DNA from: Clostridiales bacterium
Lineage (GTDB): Bacteria > Bacillota > Clostridia > Lachnospirales > Lachnospiraceae
Reading direction: 5' to 3'
Assembly (NCBI GenBank): GCA_018365455.1
Contig: JAGZJZ010000006.1
Span: 62,001-126,000, forward strand
DNA length: 64,000 nucleotides
The position numbers and the translations under genes are program-made. The notes under the pieces are model-generated. The model saw nothing but the letters and a program-made list of their open reading frames with translations. It searched no databases and was not told the DNA's origin. Positions 9,161-17,684 of the stretch are shown piece by piece; positions within the stretch are counted from its first letter, which is position 1; each line of letters begins with the position of its first letter.

Positions 9161-10357
9161 TTACTGTAATCGGTAAATATAACCGGGCACCACATTGTGT
9201 TCCCCCGGAACAATGGCATTTGATACATACTGCACTTTTCCACCGCCCAATTCCCGCAGCGTCAGTTCATGGGTAAACGCCCGGTCGTTATTTTTCTCCA
9301 GGCAGATCACATCTATGGTGAGCGTTACCGTACCATCTGCATTCTTTTTCACCGCAGTTACATCCGGATCCATATAAGGCATTGCAACGCAATTATCATT
9401 GGAGCGCATTTCCTGCCAGGGATAAGCTTCTTTCTTTTGTTCAAACATAGCTGCTTCACGCAGATTTTCCTTGGTAATGGAAAAGTAACTCTGCATGACG
9501 GTTTCAAATAAATCAGCAGGAATATAACGGTTTTCATTGGATGAATCGATGGGAAACTGGTCTTTTTCCAGCCGTTTGCCTTCTTTTAATTGATAGAAGT
9601 TCTCAAACAGGTCATTAAAGCTCAACTCTGAATAATCCGTCTCTGACCAATTACTGATCATCAGATTATTGCCTCCATAATTAATGGGTTCCACGTATTT
9701 TTTCTGATAGGCCAGACAAATTTCATCCACCGGTTTTATACGGATCATACGGTATCCATTCCCACTGGCCCAGACTGCATAATCATCCCGGAAAATAAAA
9801 TTTTCTTTCTCCGTAAATTTCCATTCGGACAGAGGTGTTATTTTCATCTCATATACATCCGGGCTCCCTTCTAAATCCAGATTGACAGAAGCCGACAGAA
9901 GATATTTTCCGGTATGGTCCATATAGAATTCATAGCGGTAGAATCCTCCATTGGGACGTATACGGTAAATAGTAACCGATGCCGTTTCCCCCTTTTGGAC
10001 ATTTTCCCAGAAGCTGTAAAACGCTTCCGAATTTTCCAGGCTGCACCTGCCGGCGGTATCACTTACAGTAATACCCTCTTTCCCAATTTTTCTTACGATC
10101 TCTCCAACAGCCTCATCTGAAATCAGCGTATCCGCCTGAATGATATCAGAAGGCTTCTTTTGAAACTCAAGATAAATATCCTTATAAACTCCGGCAACCG
10201 CCAGGCACTCTTCCTGCACACGGTCTGATAATTCCGTAGAAATGCTTCCCTTCATATTTTGTGCCAGTAGATATTTTCCTTTCTGATTAGATGCATAGAA
10301 AGCCCCTATAAGAACGATACAGCACAAAATTCCAGTTATCACTACCATCTTTTTCAT
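9161..10357 (-). CDS. Exported protein of unknown function, co-transcribed with PBP
   Basis: A 398-residue protein with an N-terminal hydrophobic anchor (residues 4-22) and a soluble extracellular remainder. I do not recognise a named domain with confidence. It starts 39 bp after the PBP stop, with AAGGAG before the ATG, so both genes are probably one transcript under the BlaI/MecI-type operators upstream of the PBP. A cell-envelope role linked to the PBP is a reasonable inference only. Confidence 0.7.
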   Translation of the reverse strand: MKKMVVITGILCCIVLIGAFYASNQKGKYLLAQNMKGSISTELSDRVQEECLAVAGVYKDIYLEFQKKPSDIIQADTLISDEAVGEIVRKIGKEGITVSDTAGRCSLENSEAFYSFWENVQKGETASVTIYRIRPNGGFYRYEFYMDHTGKYLLSASVNLDLEGSPDVYEMKITPLSEWKFTEKENFIFRDDYAVWASGNGYRMIRIKPVDEICLAYQKKYVEPINYGGNNLMISNWSETDYSELSFNDLFENFYQLKEGKRLEKDQFPIDSSNENRYIPADLFETVMQSYFSITKENLREAAMFEQKKEAYPWQEMRSNDNCVAMPYMDPDVTAVKKNADGTVTLTIDVICLEKNNDRAFTHELTLRELGGGKVQYVSNAIVPGEHNVVPGYIYRLQ

Positions 10358-10396
10358 CCAATAATTCTCCTTCCATCATATCTACAAAATCCATTT

Positions 10397-12532
10397 TTAT
10401 TCCCCTGAAAAATAATTATCTAAAACAATCTTATCCTTCTCCACAACATAAGTACTCCCACCGGTTTCTTTTACGTCTTCCACCATGCTGATTAATAGTA
10501 CCGGTTTACTGGAAGCCGGATCCGGAGTCAATACCCCAAACCATCCCAGTTCCGTACCTGTAGTATCTGATACATCTGCTTTGATTTCCGCAGTTCCTGT
10601 CTTCCCTGCTAAAATAGTGGCTTCCATTTTTGCTGCCCTGCCTGTCCCTTCCGGCGAGGATATTACTTTTTCCATTGCGGTTTCCACCCTGTCAGCAACT
10701 TCCTTTGAAAATGCCTGGGGAAGCCACACCTGAGGCTCCCGGGAATCCTTATACTGAAGATATGGCTTTATAACATTCCCATCATTGCAAAATGCCGTAT
10801 ACAATGCCGCAAGATGAAGCGGGTTTATTAAAATCTGCCCCTGGCCATAACCACTGTCGGCAAGGAGTACCTCTGACTCTATTTTCTCCGTATTGGAATA
10901 CTGGGACTGCGCCATGGTAATCTCAAAAGGCATTTCCTGGTTAAATCCCAGTTTGTCCAGCTGGCCCTCCAACTGGTCTGCCCCCATCTTCAATGCTGCT
11001 TTTGCAAAATAAATATTATCGGAATAGATCATGGCATTTTCTAATATGACAGGTTCATACGCATGTAACGTAGTTACATAATAGCCTCCCCAGCTTTCGT
11101 CCTTCTGCCAGCTCAGTCCTTCATTTCCAAAATCCTCATCGGGGTCAATTGCCCCCGTTTCCAGTCCTATACCTGCAATAACCGGTTTAAAAGATGAACC
11201 AGGGCAAATTGCCTGTCGAAACCTGTTATACAAAGGGTTTCTTTTATCCTCGTTTAACGCCTTCCATTTTGCATCAGTCATTCCTTTGATAAAATCATTG
11301 CTGTCATAAGACGGCGTACTGACAAGGGCAAGTACCTCACCGGTAAAGGGATTCATTGCAACCGAACAGCTCTTGTCATCTTTAAATTGCTGATACAGAC
11401 TTTCCTGCAGCCCGGCATCAATGGTCAGCCTTATATCCTGCCCATCTTTTTTCGGTATAGCTGCAATCACAGCTTTTGTATTCCCATTCTCATTTTCTAT
11501 AACAATCTCATATCTGTCCTGTCCTTTTAACTCTTTTTCATACAGTCCTTCCATTCCGCTTTTTCCAATTACACTGTTCTCACTATACCCTTCATTTGGA
11601 TGTTGTTCCAGATCTTCTGCCGTTACATTCTGTACATATCCCGTCAAATGGGATGCCCCCGCACCAAGAGGATAGCTTCTCACAACGGTATCGGATATCA
11701 TAACACCGGGAATCGTAATCAGTTCGTCCTGAACAGCCTTATTCTGCAGAACGGTATCCGACGGGTTGCCTGACATCAGGTCTGTTTCCTGCACCTTATC
11801 CAGCACGGCAATGGGTACCAGCGAATCTCCTTTTACCCAGGTTGCATCCAGTTTTGTTTTAATGGATTCCACAGAAGTATCCAGCAGTTTTGCCAGCCTG
11901 ACCAGATCATTTTCCCCATCTTCACTCATCTTACCGGGTACCAGACCTACGGATGCAGCTGTTCCTTCCCCGGCAAGCATAGATCCGTTTCTGTCCGTAA
12001 TCTCACCCCGCCTGCTTTCCACCACAGACACCCTTACCTTATCTTTTGCTGTCAGCTCAGGATGAATCAGGCTGTCGCTCCACTCCAGCACATATCCCCT
12101 GTCCTGCTCCCTGGTAAAAACCGCCTGGTTCTCAAACTGCACCTCTCCGGCAGCGCTGTTCATGGTTTGCTGAAAATTCACCGTCACTTGTCCCTTCTCT
12201 GCCGTCAAATCCAGTATGCTGACCCTGATATCCTCTGCTTCCATCCCCTGATAAATTTTTTGGTTCCTGTCCGTAAAATATTTTTCGGAATAATTCCCTT
12301 TACTCTGTTCGCTGATCATACTATACATGGTTTGATATTCTGATTTCTCAATACATGACATATATTTCTGCAGGAGTTTATCCGGCTCTTCCTCCTTGCT
12401 GGTTAATTGCTTTAAAATAGATCCTGATTGGTCCGTTTTCTGTAATTTCAGATACAGAAATCCCGCTGTGATAATCAGTCCAACCAAAACAACTGCTAAC
12501 AATGCTATGATTACAATATTCTTTTTCTTCAT
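10397..12532 (-). CDS. Class B penicillin-binding protein with MecA-type N-terminal domain
   Basis: A 711-residue transpeptidase. Membrane anchor 5-27, MecA_N (NTF2-like) domain about 50-155, dimerisation domain about 165-340, transpeptidase about 370-700. Active-site motifs are all present: SSFK with catalytic Ser near 446, SDN at 504-506, KTGT at 644-647. MecA-like PBPs cross-link peptidoglycan and some have low beta-lactam affinity; resistance itself cannot be read from sequence. ATG 12532 has AGGAGG upstream. The promoter region carries two BlaI/MecI-type dyads, so beta-lactam-responsive control is plausible. No blaI/blaR1 gene is in the window. Confidence 0.92.
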   Translation of the reverse strand: MKKKNIVIIALLAVVLVGLIITAGFLYLKLQKTDQSGSILKQLTSKEEEPDKLLQKYMSCIEKSEYQTMYSMISEQSKGNYSEKYFTDRNQKIYQGMEAEDIRVSILDLTAEKGQVTVNFQQTMNSAAGEVQFENQAVFTREQDRGYVLEWSDSLIHPELTAKDKVRVSVVESRRGEITDRNGSMLAGEGTAASVGLVPGKMSEDGENDLVRLAKLLDTSVESIKTKLDATWVKGDSLVPIAVLDKVQETDLMSGNPSDTVLQNKAVQDELITIPGVMISDTVVRSYPLGAGASHLTGYVQNVTAEDLEQHPNEGYSENSVIGKSGMEGLYEKELKGQDRYEIVIENENGNTKAVIAAIPKKDGQDIRLTIDAGLQESLYQQFKDDKSCSVAMNPFTGEVLALVSTPSYDSNDFIKGMTDAKWKALNEDKRNPLYNRFRQAICPGSSFKPVIAGIGLETGAIDPDEDFGNEGLSWQKDESWGGYYVTTLHAYEPVILENAMIYSDNIYFAKAALKMGADQLEGQLDKLGFNQEMPFEITMAQSQYSNTEKIESEVLLADSGYGQGQILINPLHLAALYTAFCNDGNVIKPYLQYKDSREPQVWLPQAFSKEVADRVETAMEKVISSPEGTGRAAKMEATILAGKTGTAEIKADVSDTTGTELGWFGVLTPDPASSKPVLLISMVEDVKETGGSTYVVEKDKIVLDNYFSGE

Positions 12533-12570
12533 TTCATATCCTCCTGAGGTATGTTATAAAATTGTTTTCT

Positions 12571-12650
12571 GACACGCTCTAGAAAACCAGAATTCTGGGC
12601 AAATATGTGCAAAGTGGGCATGCAGATGGCTGGGAATAAATATTCAAGTA
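12571..12650. repeat. Degenerate partial copy of repeat family A
   Basis: Begins with CACGCTCTAG and matches the interior of the element at 31237-31400 (shared GAATTC, GGGCAAAT, GCAAAGTGGG, CATGCAGATGGC-like segments in the same order). It lies in the PBP 5' untranslated region. Confidence 0.55.
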
Positions 12651-12703
12651 CTCTCTTGTGTTCCATCCGCACGTAACTTAAAAACGCTTTTTCATTAGAC
12701 ATT

Positions 12704-12719
12704 TATTACAAATGTAATA
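12704..12719. promoter_or_regulatory. BlaI/MecI-type operator, promoter-distal
   Basis: TATTACA-AA-TGTAATA, perfect 7-bp arms with the TACA-n-TGTA core typical of BlaI/MecI repressors. Its centre is 44 bp from the second operator, downstream of the PBP promoter. Confidence 0.65.
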
Positions 12720-12746
12720 TTTAACTATAAAATTTTTTATTTCTAT

Positions 12747-12775
12747 ATATTACATCTGTAGTATTTTAAAGTCAA
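12747..12775 (-). promoter_or_regulatory. PBP promoter overlapped by a BlaI/MecI-type operator
   Basis: TTGACT (12775-12770), 17-bp spacer, TAATAT (12752-12747). The operator TATTACA-TC-TGTAGTA at 12748-12763 covers the spacer and -10, so bound repressor would block RNA polymerase. Confidence 0.65.
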
Positions 12776-12800
12776 GTACTTTTCCATTTTCCCATAAATT

Positions 12801-12972
12801 TCATAGCCAAAAATAATCCGCAAATGTCGTCATGACTCTCTGAATACTCCAAGTTTCCTTTTTCCAATTAAAAAGCAGATTTAGCTTAACCGCCAAACCT
12901 GCCATATTCATATCTGCATCATAATCGAAAATACCAATGCCCCCTATTTTCATTCAGGGCTTCTCTTTTCAT
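12801..12972 (-). pseudogene. Possible frameshifted small ORF after GIY-YIG gene
   Basis: An ATG at 12972 overlaps the GIY-YIG stop as ATGA. Its frame ends after 17 codons, but removing one G from a GGGGG run would give a 56-codon ORF ending at 12801. No family recognised. It could also be plain intergenic DNA. Confidence 0.25.
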
Positions 12973-13313
12973 CTCCAGATTTTTTTCGCCCCGGGATCTT
13001 CCGCCATGCATCTTTCCCGCAGCGCCTCAAGTTCAGCCGTATGATCTTCACCCGTGTCTTCATATTTCAGAATTTTAAGAACTGAACATTCAAAACCATC
13101 CATGCCATATTTATTCCACAGACCCTGCAGCACCTTGTTGGGGTGTCCATCTGATGACAGCTTAAAGCAGGCACTGTTCAAGTCCGCTTTCGTATCTTTA
13201 GAAATCCCTAAAAAAGCTTCACCCGTGGCTTTGCAGCAAAGAGATATTACACCCATTTCGGGCAGCCGGTTTTTATACTCCTCCAGAAGCTGCTTTTTTC
13301 TTATCATATCCAC
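12969..13313 (-). CDS. Small GIY-YIG nuclease family protein
   Basis: A 114-residue protein of the short clostridial GIY-YIG-like type: MGVISLCC then EAFLGISKD give the two strands of the fold, with HPNKVLQGLWNKYG and FECSVLKIL following. The canonical GIY and YIG tripeptides are degenerate (GVI, LGI), so nuclease activity is doubtful. GTG at 13313 follows GAGGTG at 7-nt spacing; an internal ATG is the alternative. Its promoter is clear. Function unknown beyond family. Confidence 0.7.
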   Translation of the reverse strand: MDMIRKKQLLEEYKNRLPEMGVISLCCKATGEAFLGISKDTKADLNSACFKLSSDGHPNKVLQGLWNKYGMDGFECSVLKILKYEDTGEDHTAELEALRERCMAEDPGAKKIWR

Positions 13314-13334
13314 AATTAATCACCTCTTTTTTTC

Positions 13335-13363
13335 ATTGTACAGCAATACAATTGAAAAGGCAA
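13335..13363 (-). promoter_or_regulatory. Promoter of GIY-YIG gene
   Basis: TTGCCT (13363-13358), 17-bp spacer, TACAAT (13340-13335). A perfect dyad CTACGG-T-CCGTAG at 13365-13377 abuts the -35 and may be an operator. Confidence 0.6.
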
Positions 13364-13478
13364 TCTACGGTCCGTAGACCCCTTAAGCCCGTTTGAAAAT
13401 CCTTCCCACCATCTGCACATCTGTGAAGAGTGTGCTTACCGTCTATCCAAAACCCGTTCAAAACAAGTATAAAAACTG

Positions 13479-13524
13479 CATTTCAGTACACGGATGATCC
13501 ATATTAATAAAAATGATCTATAAT
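13479..13524 (+). promoter_or_regulatory. Shared-box promoter 1
   Basis: CATTTCAGTACA at 13479-13490, 28 nt, TATAAT at 13519-13524. No -35 hexamer. Drives the first lipoprotein gene. One of six copies in 4.2 kb. Confidence 0.8.
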
Positions 13525-13568
13525 ATGGTCATGTTCTTATAATGAAGCATAATTAGAACAAAAAAATT

Positions 13569-13606
13569 GCGTGTTAGCTCTGGAAACTGTTGTAAAACAC
13601 GCTCTA
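13569..13606. repeat. Family A mini-hairpin in lipoprotein leader
   Basis: GCGTGTT (13569-13575) pairs with AACACGC (13596-13602), ending in the CACGCTCTA signature of family A repeats; lies just before the ribosome binding site. Confidence 0.45.
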
Positions 13607-13622
13607 AATCAAAGGAGAGATA

Positions 13623-14510
13623 ATGAAAAAGAACTTATGGAAATACGGCTGTGCATTCATAACTGGGAGTATCCTCATTCTAAACACTGCAGGATGCAGC
13701 AAGGTAACTGCAGAATCACTGATGACATCTATATCGGAAAACATGGCAGAAGAAACTGATTATAAAATTGATATGTCCGGTAATCTAAAAGGCAGCGGTT
13801 CAATGAGCGGGATTACGCTGGATGTCCAGGCAGGTATGGATATGGAGATCCAACTCAATACAGAACCACAGAAAATTTATGCAGATGGTACTGTTTTTTT
13901 TAAAGCAATGGGCGTAGAACAAAAATTAGATATTGGGGCATACTTTATGAAAGAAGGTACCGATGAAACCATTCATTTTAAAATCGGCGATACAGACTGG
14001 AAAAAATTTTCCACAGCTGATCTGGGAAATCGCCCCCAGCCTCTTATCTACAAAGAATTTGATGAACTGACAAGTAATTTAGAACTGGAAGACCAGACAA
14101 CAGAGCAGGAAGGTGTCGAATGCTATAAACTAAATGGTAAACTGAATAGTAACGCGCTGGAAGAAATGATGAATTCCGTATCTGATACTCCCGATGCTCC
14201 GTTTAATATTTATAAAGATATTAACTGGGAGGAAATCGATATTCCCATCGTCTATTATATCTCTAAAAAAGAGAAACTTCCTGTAAAAATAAGTTTTGAA
14301 CTTAAATCTTTACTTTTGGGATTGACAAAGACTTTTGATACAAAGGGAGAAATGAACATTAACTGCGATAACTTTACATTAGATTTCGTATATAGTTCAT
14401 TCGGGGAAGTTGGAGAAATTCCCCTTCCTCAGGATATAGATTCATCCACCGAAAAAAACACAGAGGAAATGGTCTCAGAATCAGAAACTGCTATACCAAA
14501 AGTATTTTAA
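13623..14510 (+). CDS. Lipoprotein, paralogue 1 of a tandem pair
   Basis: A 295-residue lipoprotein: signal peptide with lipobox NTAGC (Cys25), then an extracellular domain in which repeated short segments (KIDMSGNLKGSG, QAGMDMEIQ) suggest a beta-rich fold like that of LppX/DUF6612-type clostridial lipoproteins. Close paralogue of the next gene, with matching landmarks such as VECYKL and FGEV near the C-terminus. The C-terminal tail is Ser/Glu/Thr-rich. GGAGAG precedes the ATG. Transcribed from shared-box promoter 1. May bind a lipid or hydrophobic ligand by family analogy; not proven. Confidence 0.8.
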   Translation: MKKNLWKYGCAFITGSILILNTAGCSKVTAESLMTSISENMAEETDYKIDMSGNLKGSGSMSGITLDVQAGMDMEIQLNTEPQKIYADGTVFFKAMGVEQKLDIGAYFMKEGTDETIHFKIGDTDWKKFSTADLGNRPQPLIYKEFDELTSNLELEDQTTEQEGVECYKLNGKLNSNALEEMMNSVSDTPDAPFNIYKDINWEEIDIPIVYYISKKEKLPVKISFELKSLLLGLTKTFDTKGEMNINCDNFTLDFVYSSFGEVGEIPLPQDIDSSTEKNTEEMVSESETAIPKVF

Positions 14511-14548
14511 AAATAATGCCATTGGCTCATTTTGTAACATAAAATATG

Positions 14549-14594
14549 CATTTCAATACATTCCCGGTCCGGTCACAAATAAATCATATATAAT
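14549..14594 (+). promoter_or_regulatory. Shared-box promoter 2
   Basis: CATTTCAATACA at 14549-14560, 28 nt, TATAAT at 14589-14594. Drives the second lipoprotein gene. Confidence 0.8.
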
Positions 14595-14664
14595 GGTTAT
14601 CATGTGTTCTTTCTGTCTAAAGAATACAATCACCCATTTATAGGGAAAGACAAAGGAGAAAAGT

Positions 14665-15522
14665 ATGAAAAAGAAATTAGTAACTTATAGCTGTGCTATA
14701 TTGGGAAGCGGTATTTTGATTTTTAATATGACAGGATGTGGTAAAGTAACATCAGACTCACTTCTAAAATCCATGTCACAGAATATGTCAAAAGAAGAAA
14801 ACTATAAAATGGATATGCTCATGGACTTGAAAGCCAGTGGCACTGTTCAGGGGATGTCAGTGGATATCAACATGAATATGGACATGGGCATGAAAATAAA
14901 CACAAATCCTGAGATTGCTCATGCCGAAGGCAATATGACAATGGAAATGCTGGGTATGAACCAATCATCACCATTAGAAGTATACACGGTAAAAGAAGGT
15001 GACAACACCATTTCCTACTCAAAAACCGGTGAGGAAGGCTGGACAAAAGAAGTCCAGGCTGACCTGAATAAAAATCTCAACGCCTATGATTTTAAAGAGT
15101 TTGAGAAGCTGGCAGCAAATCTGGAACTGGAAAAAAATACAACTGACCTGGAAAGTGTTGAATGCTATGCCTTAAAAGGCGTTCTGGACGGTGAAGCTCT
15201 GAGTACCATACTGGATTCCACATTAAGTGCCATGAATGATTCTGCTGATATCATGGGTGATGTCAATTGGGCTGAAATTAAAATACCGGTAGAATTCTAC
15301 ATTGCTAAAGAAGATTCTATGCCGGTAAAAATGTCACTGGATCTGCAGTCCATGATGCTGGAAGTTATGAAATCAGCAGGTGCACAGGAGGAAGTAGAAT
15401 TTGCTTGTGATAAATGTACCTTTGAGCTTAAGTTTGGCTCATTTGGAGAAGTAGAAACCATCACACTTCCGGATGACGTAAAAAATGCTGCTGTAGAAAA
15501 AGCAACAGACAGCGCAGCATAA
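14665..15522 (+). CDS. Lipoprotein, paralogue 2 of a tandem pair
   Basis: A 285-residue lipoprotein with lipobox NMTGC (Cys25) and the same domain as the preceding gene. It is Met-rich in the first 100 residues (many NMDMGMK-like segments). The pair shares the opening MKK-L-Y-CA, the GKVT/SKVT step after the lipid Cys, and VECYALKG/VECYKLNG. Each copy keeps its own shared-box promoter, so the duplication included the promoter. Strong AAAGGAG site before the ATG. Function unknown. Confidence 0.8.
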   Translation: MKKKLVTYSCAILGSGILIFNMTGCGKVTSDSLLKSMSQNMSKEENYKMDMLMDLKASGTVQGMSVDINMNMDMGMKINTNPEIAHAEGNMTMEMLGMNQSSPLEVYTVKEGDNTISYSKTGEEGWTKEVQADLNKNLNAYDFKEFEKLAANLELEKNTTDLESVECYALKGVLDGEALSTILDSTLSAMNDSADIMGDVNWAEIKIPVEFYIAKEDSMPVKMSLDLQSMMLEVMKSAGAQEEVEFACDKCTFELKFGSFGEVETITLPDDVKNAAVEKATDSAA

Positions 15523-15658
15523 AGTGTGATCGAAAATTGTTTTTTGACAAATAATAATCTATTGATTTAAAGTGTTCATTTTCTGTTATCAATGCCTGGA
15601 ATACAGTTGCATCAGTCTGGATTCCAGGCGCTTTTCTTATTTTGTTACCGAAAAACAG

Positions 15659-15704
15659 CATTTTAGTACAAACATGCACTGGCTGTTTTTAATTCGTGTA
15701 TAAT
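15659..15704 (+). promoter_or_regulatory. Shared-box promoter 3
   Basis: CATTTTAGTACA at 15659-15670, 28 nt, TATAAT at 15699-15704. Followed by a CCGCAGCT/AGCTGCGG hairpin at 15736-15757 in the leader of the membrane protein gene. The segment 15523-15855 holds nothing else I recognise. Confidence 0.8.
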
Positions 15705-15855
15705 AGTCTTTGCTTAGTATTACATGATTCCCATCCCGCAGCTCCCACAAGCTGCGGCGGGTACTCCCAAATATTCCATCTTTTCAAATTCTATCGGATT
15801 TTATTAACATAGAACCCAGGTCTACATCCAGAGAGAAAGGACTCCTCACACATCT

Positions 15856-16416
15856 ATGGAACAAACAAATTCCTCCCCTACAGGCAGATTTACAAGTTAT
15901 CTGATATTTATATTCTTTATTGCGATCCTAATAGTCGCCTTTAGCCATGATCTCGTCATACAAATATTTATCCGGCAGCAAATAGAGATCCCATATGTAG
16001 AAACGGATTATTACAACCGGAGCCGCATATCAAATCTGCATTTATACGAACATATATCATTCATCAGCCTGCTCCCGGCCGCTTTTATGCTTGAACGCAA
16101 AAATATGTTCCTGGAACTTCTGCTATATGGGATTTCCTTTTGCGTAATATTGCTATTGATTCAGAATCCCAGTCCGTATATCGATGAGCGGATCAGTGAC
16201 GCAGTCCTGCGCATGCAGTGCTATAGCCAGTTGCAATTAACCATATTTATCGTTTTTGTATTGACTCTGTTCTTTTGGATCACCACCAGATTGTTTTTAA
16301 AGAATCCTCTTTTAGAAGAGGGTACCGTCAATATGACCAAACGAATCATCATTCTCGCTGTTATGTGCATGATGTGGATCTCCCCGCTTTTAGTTCCATT
16401 TTTTGTGATCCCATAA
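15856..16416 (+). CDS. Small membrane protein, four to five helices, unknown
   Basis: A 186-residue protein with hydrophobic segments near residues 13-35, 75-97, 117-140 and 157-184, a further weaker one near 57-68, and an extracytoplasmic stretch around 40-60. No motif recognised. The ribosome site (AAAGGA) is rather far from the ATG. It is transcribed from shared-box promoter 3, so it belongs to the same regulon as the lipoproteins on its left. Real gene likely from length and promoter; role unknown. Confidence 0.6.
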   Translation: MEQTNSSPTGRFTSYLIFIFFIAILIVAFSHDLVIQIFIRQQIEIPYVETDYYNRSRISNLHLYEHISFISLLPAAFMLERKNMFLELLLYGISFCVILLLIQNPSPYIDERISDAVLRMQCYSQLQLTIFIVFVLTLFFWITTRLFLKNPLLEEGTVNMTKRIIILAVMCMMWISPLLVPFFVIP

Positions 16417-16473
16417 ATATAAATGATCCCGCAAGTGTTGACATTTGTATCATCATTAGTATTATCATACATA

Positions 16474-16540
16474 TTTTCAGAAGTGTTTTTATAAATTTTT
16501 TCAGAAATAATTTCAGAAGTATTTTCAGAAGTGTTTTGAG
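16474..16540. repeat. Degenerate short repeats TTTCAGAAGTRTTTT
   Basis: Four imperfect units of TTTCAGAA(G/A) spaced 12-25 bp apart after the membrane protein gene. Probably slippage-derived low-complexity DNA. Confidence 0.4.
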
Positions 16541-16682
16541 AAGATTACCAATGTTGCCAGAATAAATCAGGAAATGATTGCACTCATTTCCCAAAATGAT
16601 AGATTTATGCGCTTTTTGTATCTCACTTACCATAAAATACCGCTATTCTCCCCGATTTTTAAAATTTATCACATAAATTCTT

Positions 16683-16728
16683 CATTTCAGTACAAGTCTG
16701 ATCAAAACAAATACAATTACTGTATAAT
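16683..16728 (+). promoter_or_regulatory. Shared-box promoter 4 (no ORF downstream)
   Basis: CATTTCAGTACA at 16683-16694, 28 nt, TATAAT at 16723-16728. No ORF follows before promoter 5; only a hairpin RNA could be made. Confidence 0.75.
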
Positions 16729-16734
16729 GAATTA

Positions 16735-16790
16735 TGCTTAGTATTATACAGATCCCACCGCAGTAACCACACGCTGCAGTGGGATTCTCC
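16735..16790 (+). ncRNA. Candidate small RNA from shared-box promoter 4
   Basis: Starts about 7 nt after the -10. Stem ATCCCAC (16752-16758) with GTGGGAT (16779-16785), continued inward by GCAG/CTGC. The GCTTAGTATTA stretch before it is shared with the leader from promoter 3. No clear poly-T tail, so the 3' end is a guess. Confidence 0.35.
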
Positions 16791-16939
16791 CCTTAATCTA
16801 TATCAATCTATAATATATGTAACTCACTTGTCTCTTTCCCACTAAAACAACTTGTAAATCAAAAAATAATAAACTATAATAATATTAATAAATTAGCACT
16901 ATACAACAGACGCTAAAACATTCCATACCAAAAAACTTA

Positions 16940-16986
16940 CCTTTTAATACAAACCTGCACAAAACACCCTGACAATCGTTTATAAT
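16940..16986 (+). promoter_or_regulatory. Shared-box promoter 5
   Basis: CCTTTTAATACA at 16940-16951, 29 nt, TATAAT at 16981-16986. Its leader has two hairpins: CTCCGCAG/CTGCGGAG (17018-17045) and GGCTCCGG/CCGGAGCC (17062-17086), before the 152-residue ORF. Confidence 0.7.
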
Positions 16987-17134
16987 GAACCCGAATTTCG
17001 TTATTCATAAATGTCTGCTCCGCAGCTTCCTCCAACTCTGCGGAGTAACTCCATTTTGCCTGGCTCCGGGGATTTACTCCGGAGCCGGTATTTCATAAAG
17101 CTTAAAATCTGCTTATAATTTCCAGGAGGTTCCC

Positions 17135-17593
17135 GTGAAATTTAATCCCCAAAAACTACTGACAAAAGAAAATTGTTCCCAAAATAGAATCCAGTATTTT
17201 GCTGCTGCATTTATAAAACAATATTCCTGTAAAGGAAATTTTGATTTTACTATCCAAAGCCTTACTGTTCTGGATCAAACGATCAAATCTATGCCGCCAT
17301 ACGCAAAATTCAATCCGGCTTCCCGTGAAACTACAAAGGTTTTATTTGGATGCTATATTCTGGAGACGGCCAGACGCTCTTTCGGCGGAAGATATAAGTG
17401 GTGGGAAATAAAAGAATTGCCTATACTCATTTCCGGTGAACCGGAAAATGCCATCGGAATTACACCATTTGATAAGGTATTGGAGCGAATGGTTTCTGAA
17501 AAAACCGAAACCATCCCCGAATACTTTCAGAAATATGTAAAAATGATGGAGAAAGCAAAGACTATGAGCCGGCTCACCTTCATTATCTACTAA
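17135..17593 (+). CDS. Small cytoplasmic protein, unknown
   Basis: A 152-residue soluble protein, slightly basic, with no family I recognise. GTG start at 17135 is well supported by AGGAGG five nt upstream. It has an acidic-aromatic middle (RYKWWEIKELP) and a helical end. It is in the shared-box regulon with two leader hairpins before it. Could be a regulatory or immunity-type protein, but nothing in the sequence proves either. Confidence 0.6.
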   Translation: MKFNPQKLLTKENCSQNRIQYFAAAFIKQYSCKGNFDFTIQSLTVLDQTIKSMPPYAKFNPASRETTKVLFGCYILETARRSFGGRYKWWEIKELPILISGEPENAIGITPFDKVLERMVSEKTETIPEYFQKYVKMMEKAKTMSRLTFIIY

Positions 17594-17630
17594 CTCTGTC
17601 TACTCACATCAATTGATAACACAAAAACTG

Positions 17631-17677
17631 CATTTCAATACATAGAGCAACAAAAACACCCATTCGTTATATATAAT
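17631..17677 (+). promoter_or_regulatory. Shared-box promoter 6 (no ORF downstream)
   Basis: CATTTCAATACA at 17631-17642, 29 nt, TATAAT at 17672-17677, facing the 3' end of cysN. Only a short hairpin transcript can follow. Confidence 0.75.
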
Positions 17678-17684
17678 GAAAGAG

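Noticed and set aside
16361..16633. Minus-strand ORF of 90 codons with a striking Leu-Leu-Lys repeat, like a toxin or antimicrobial peptide
   Set aside because: It arises from the TTTCAGAAG repeats, has no ribosome site and overlaps the end of the plus-strand membrane protein gene.
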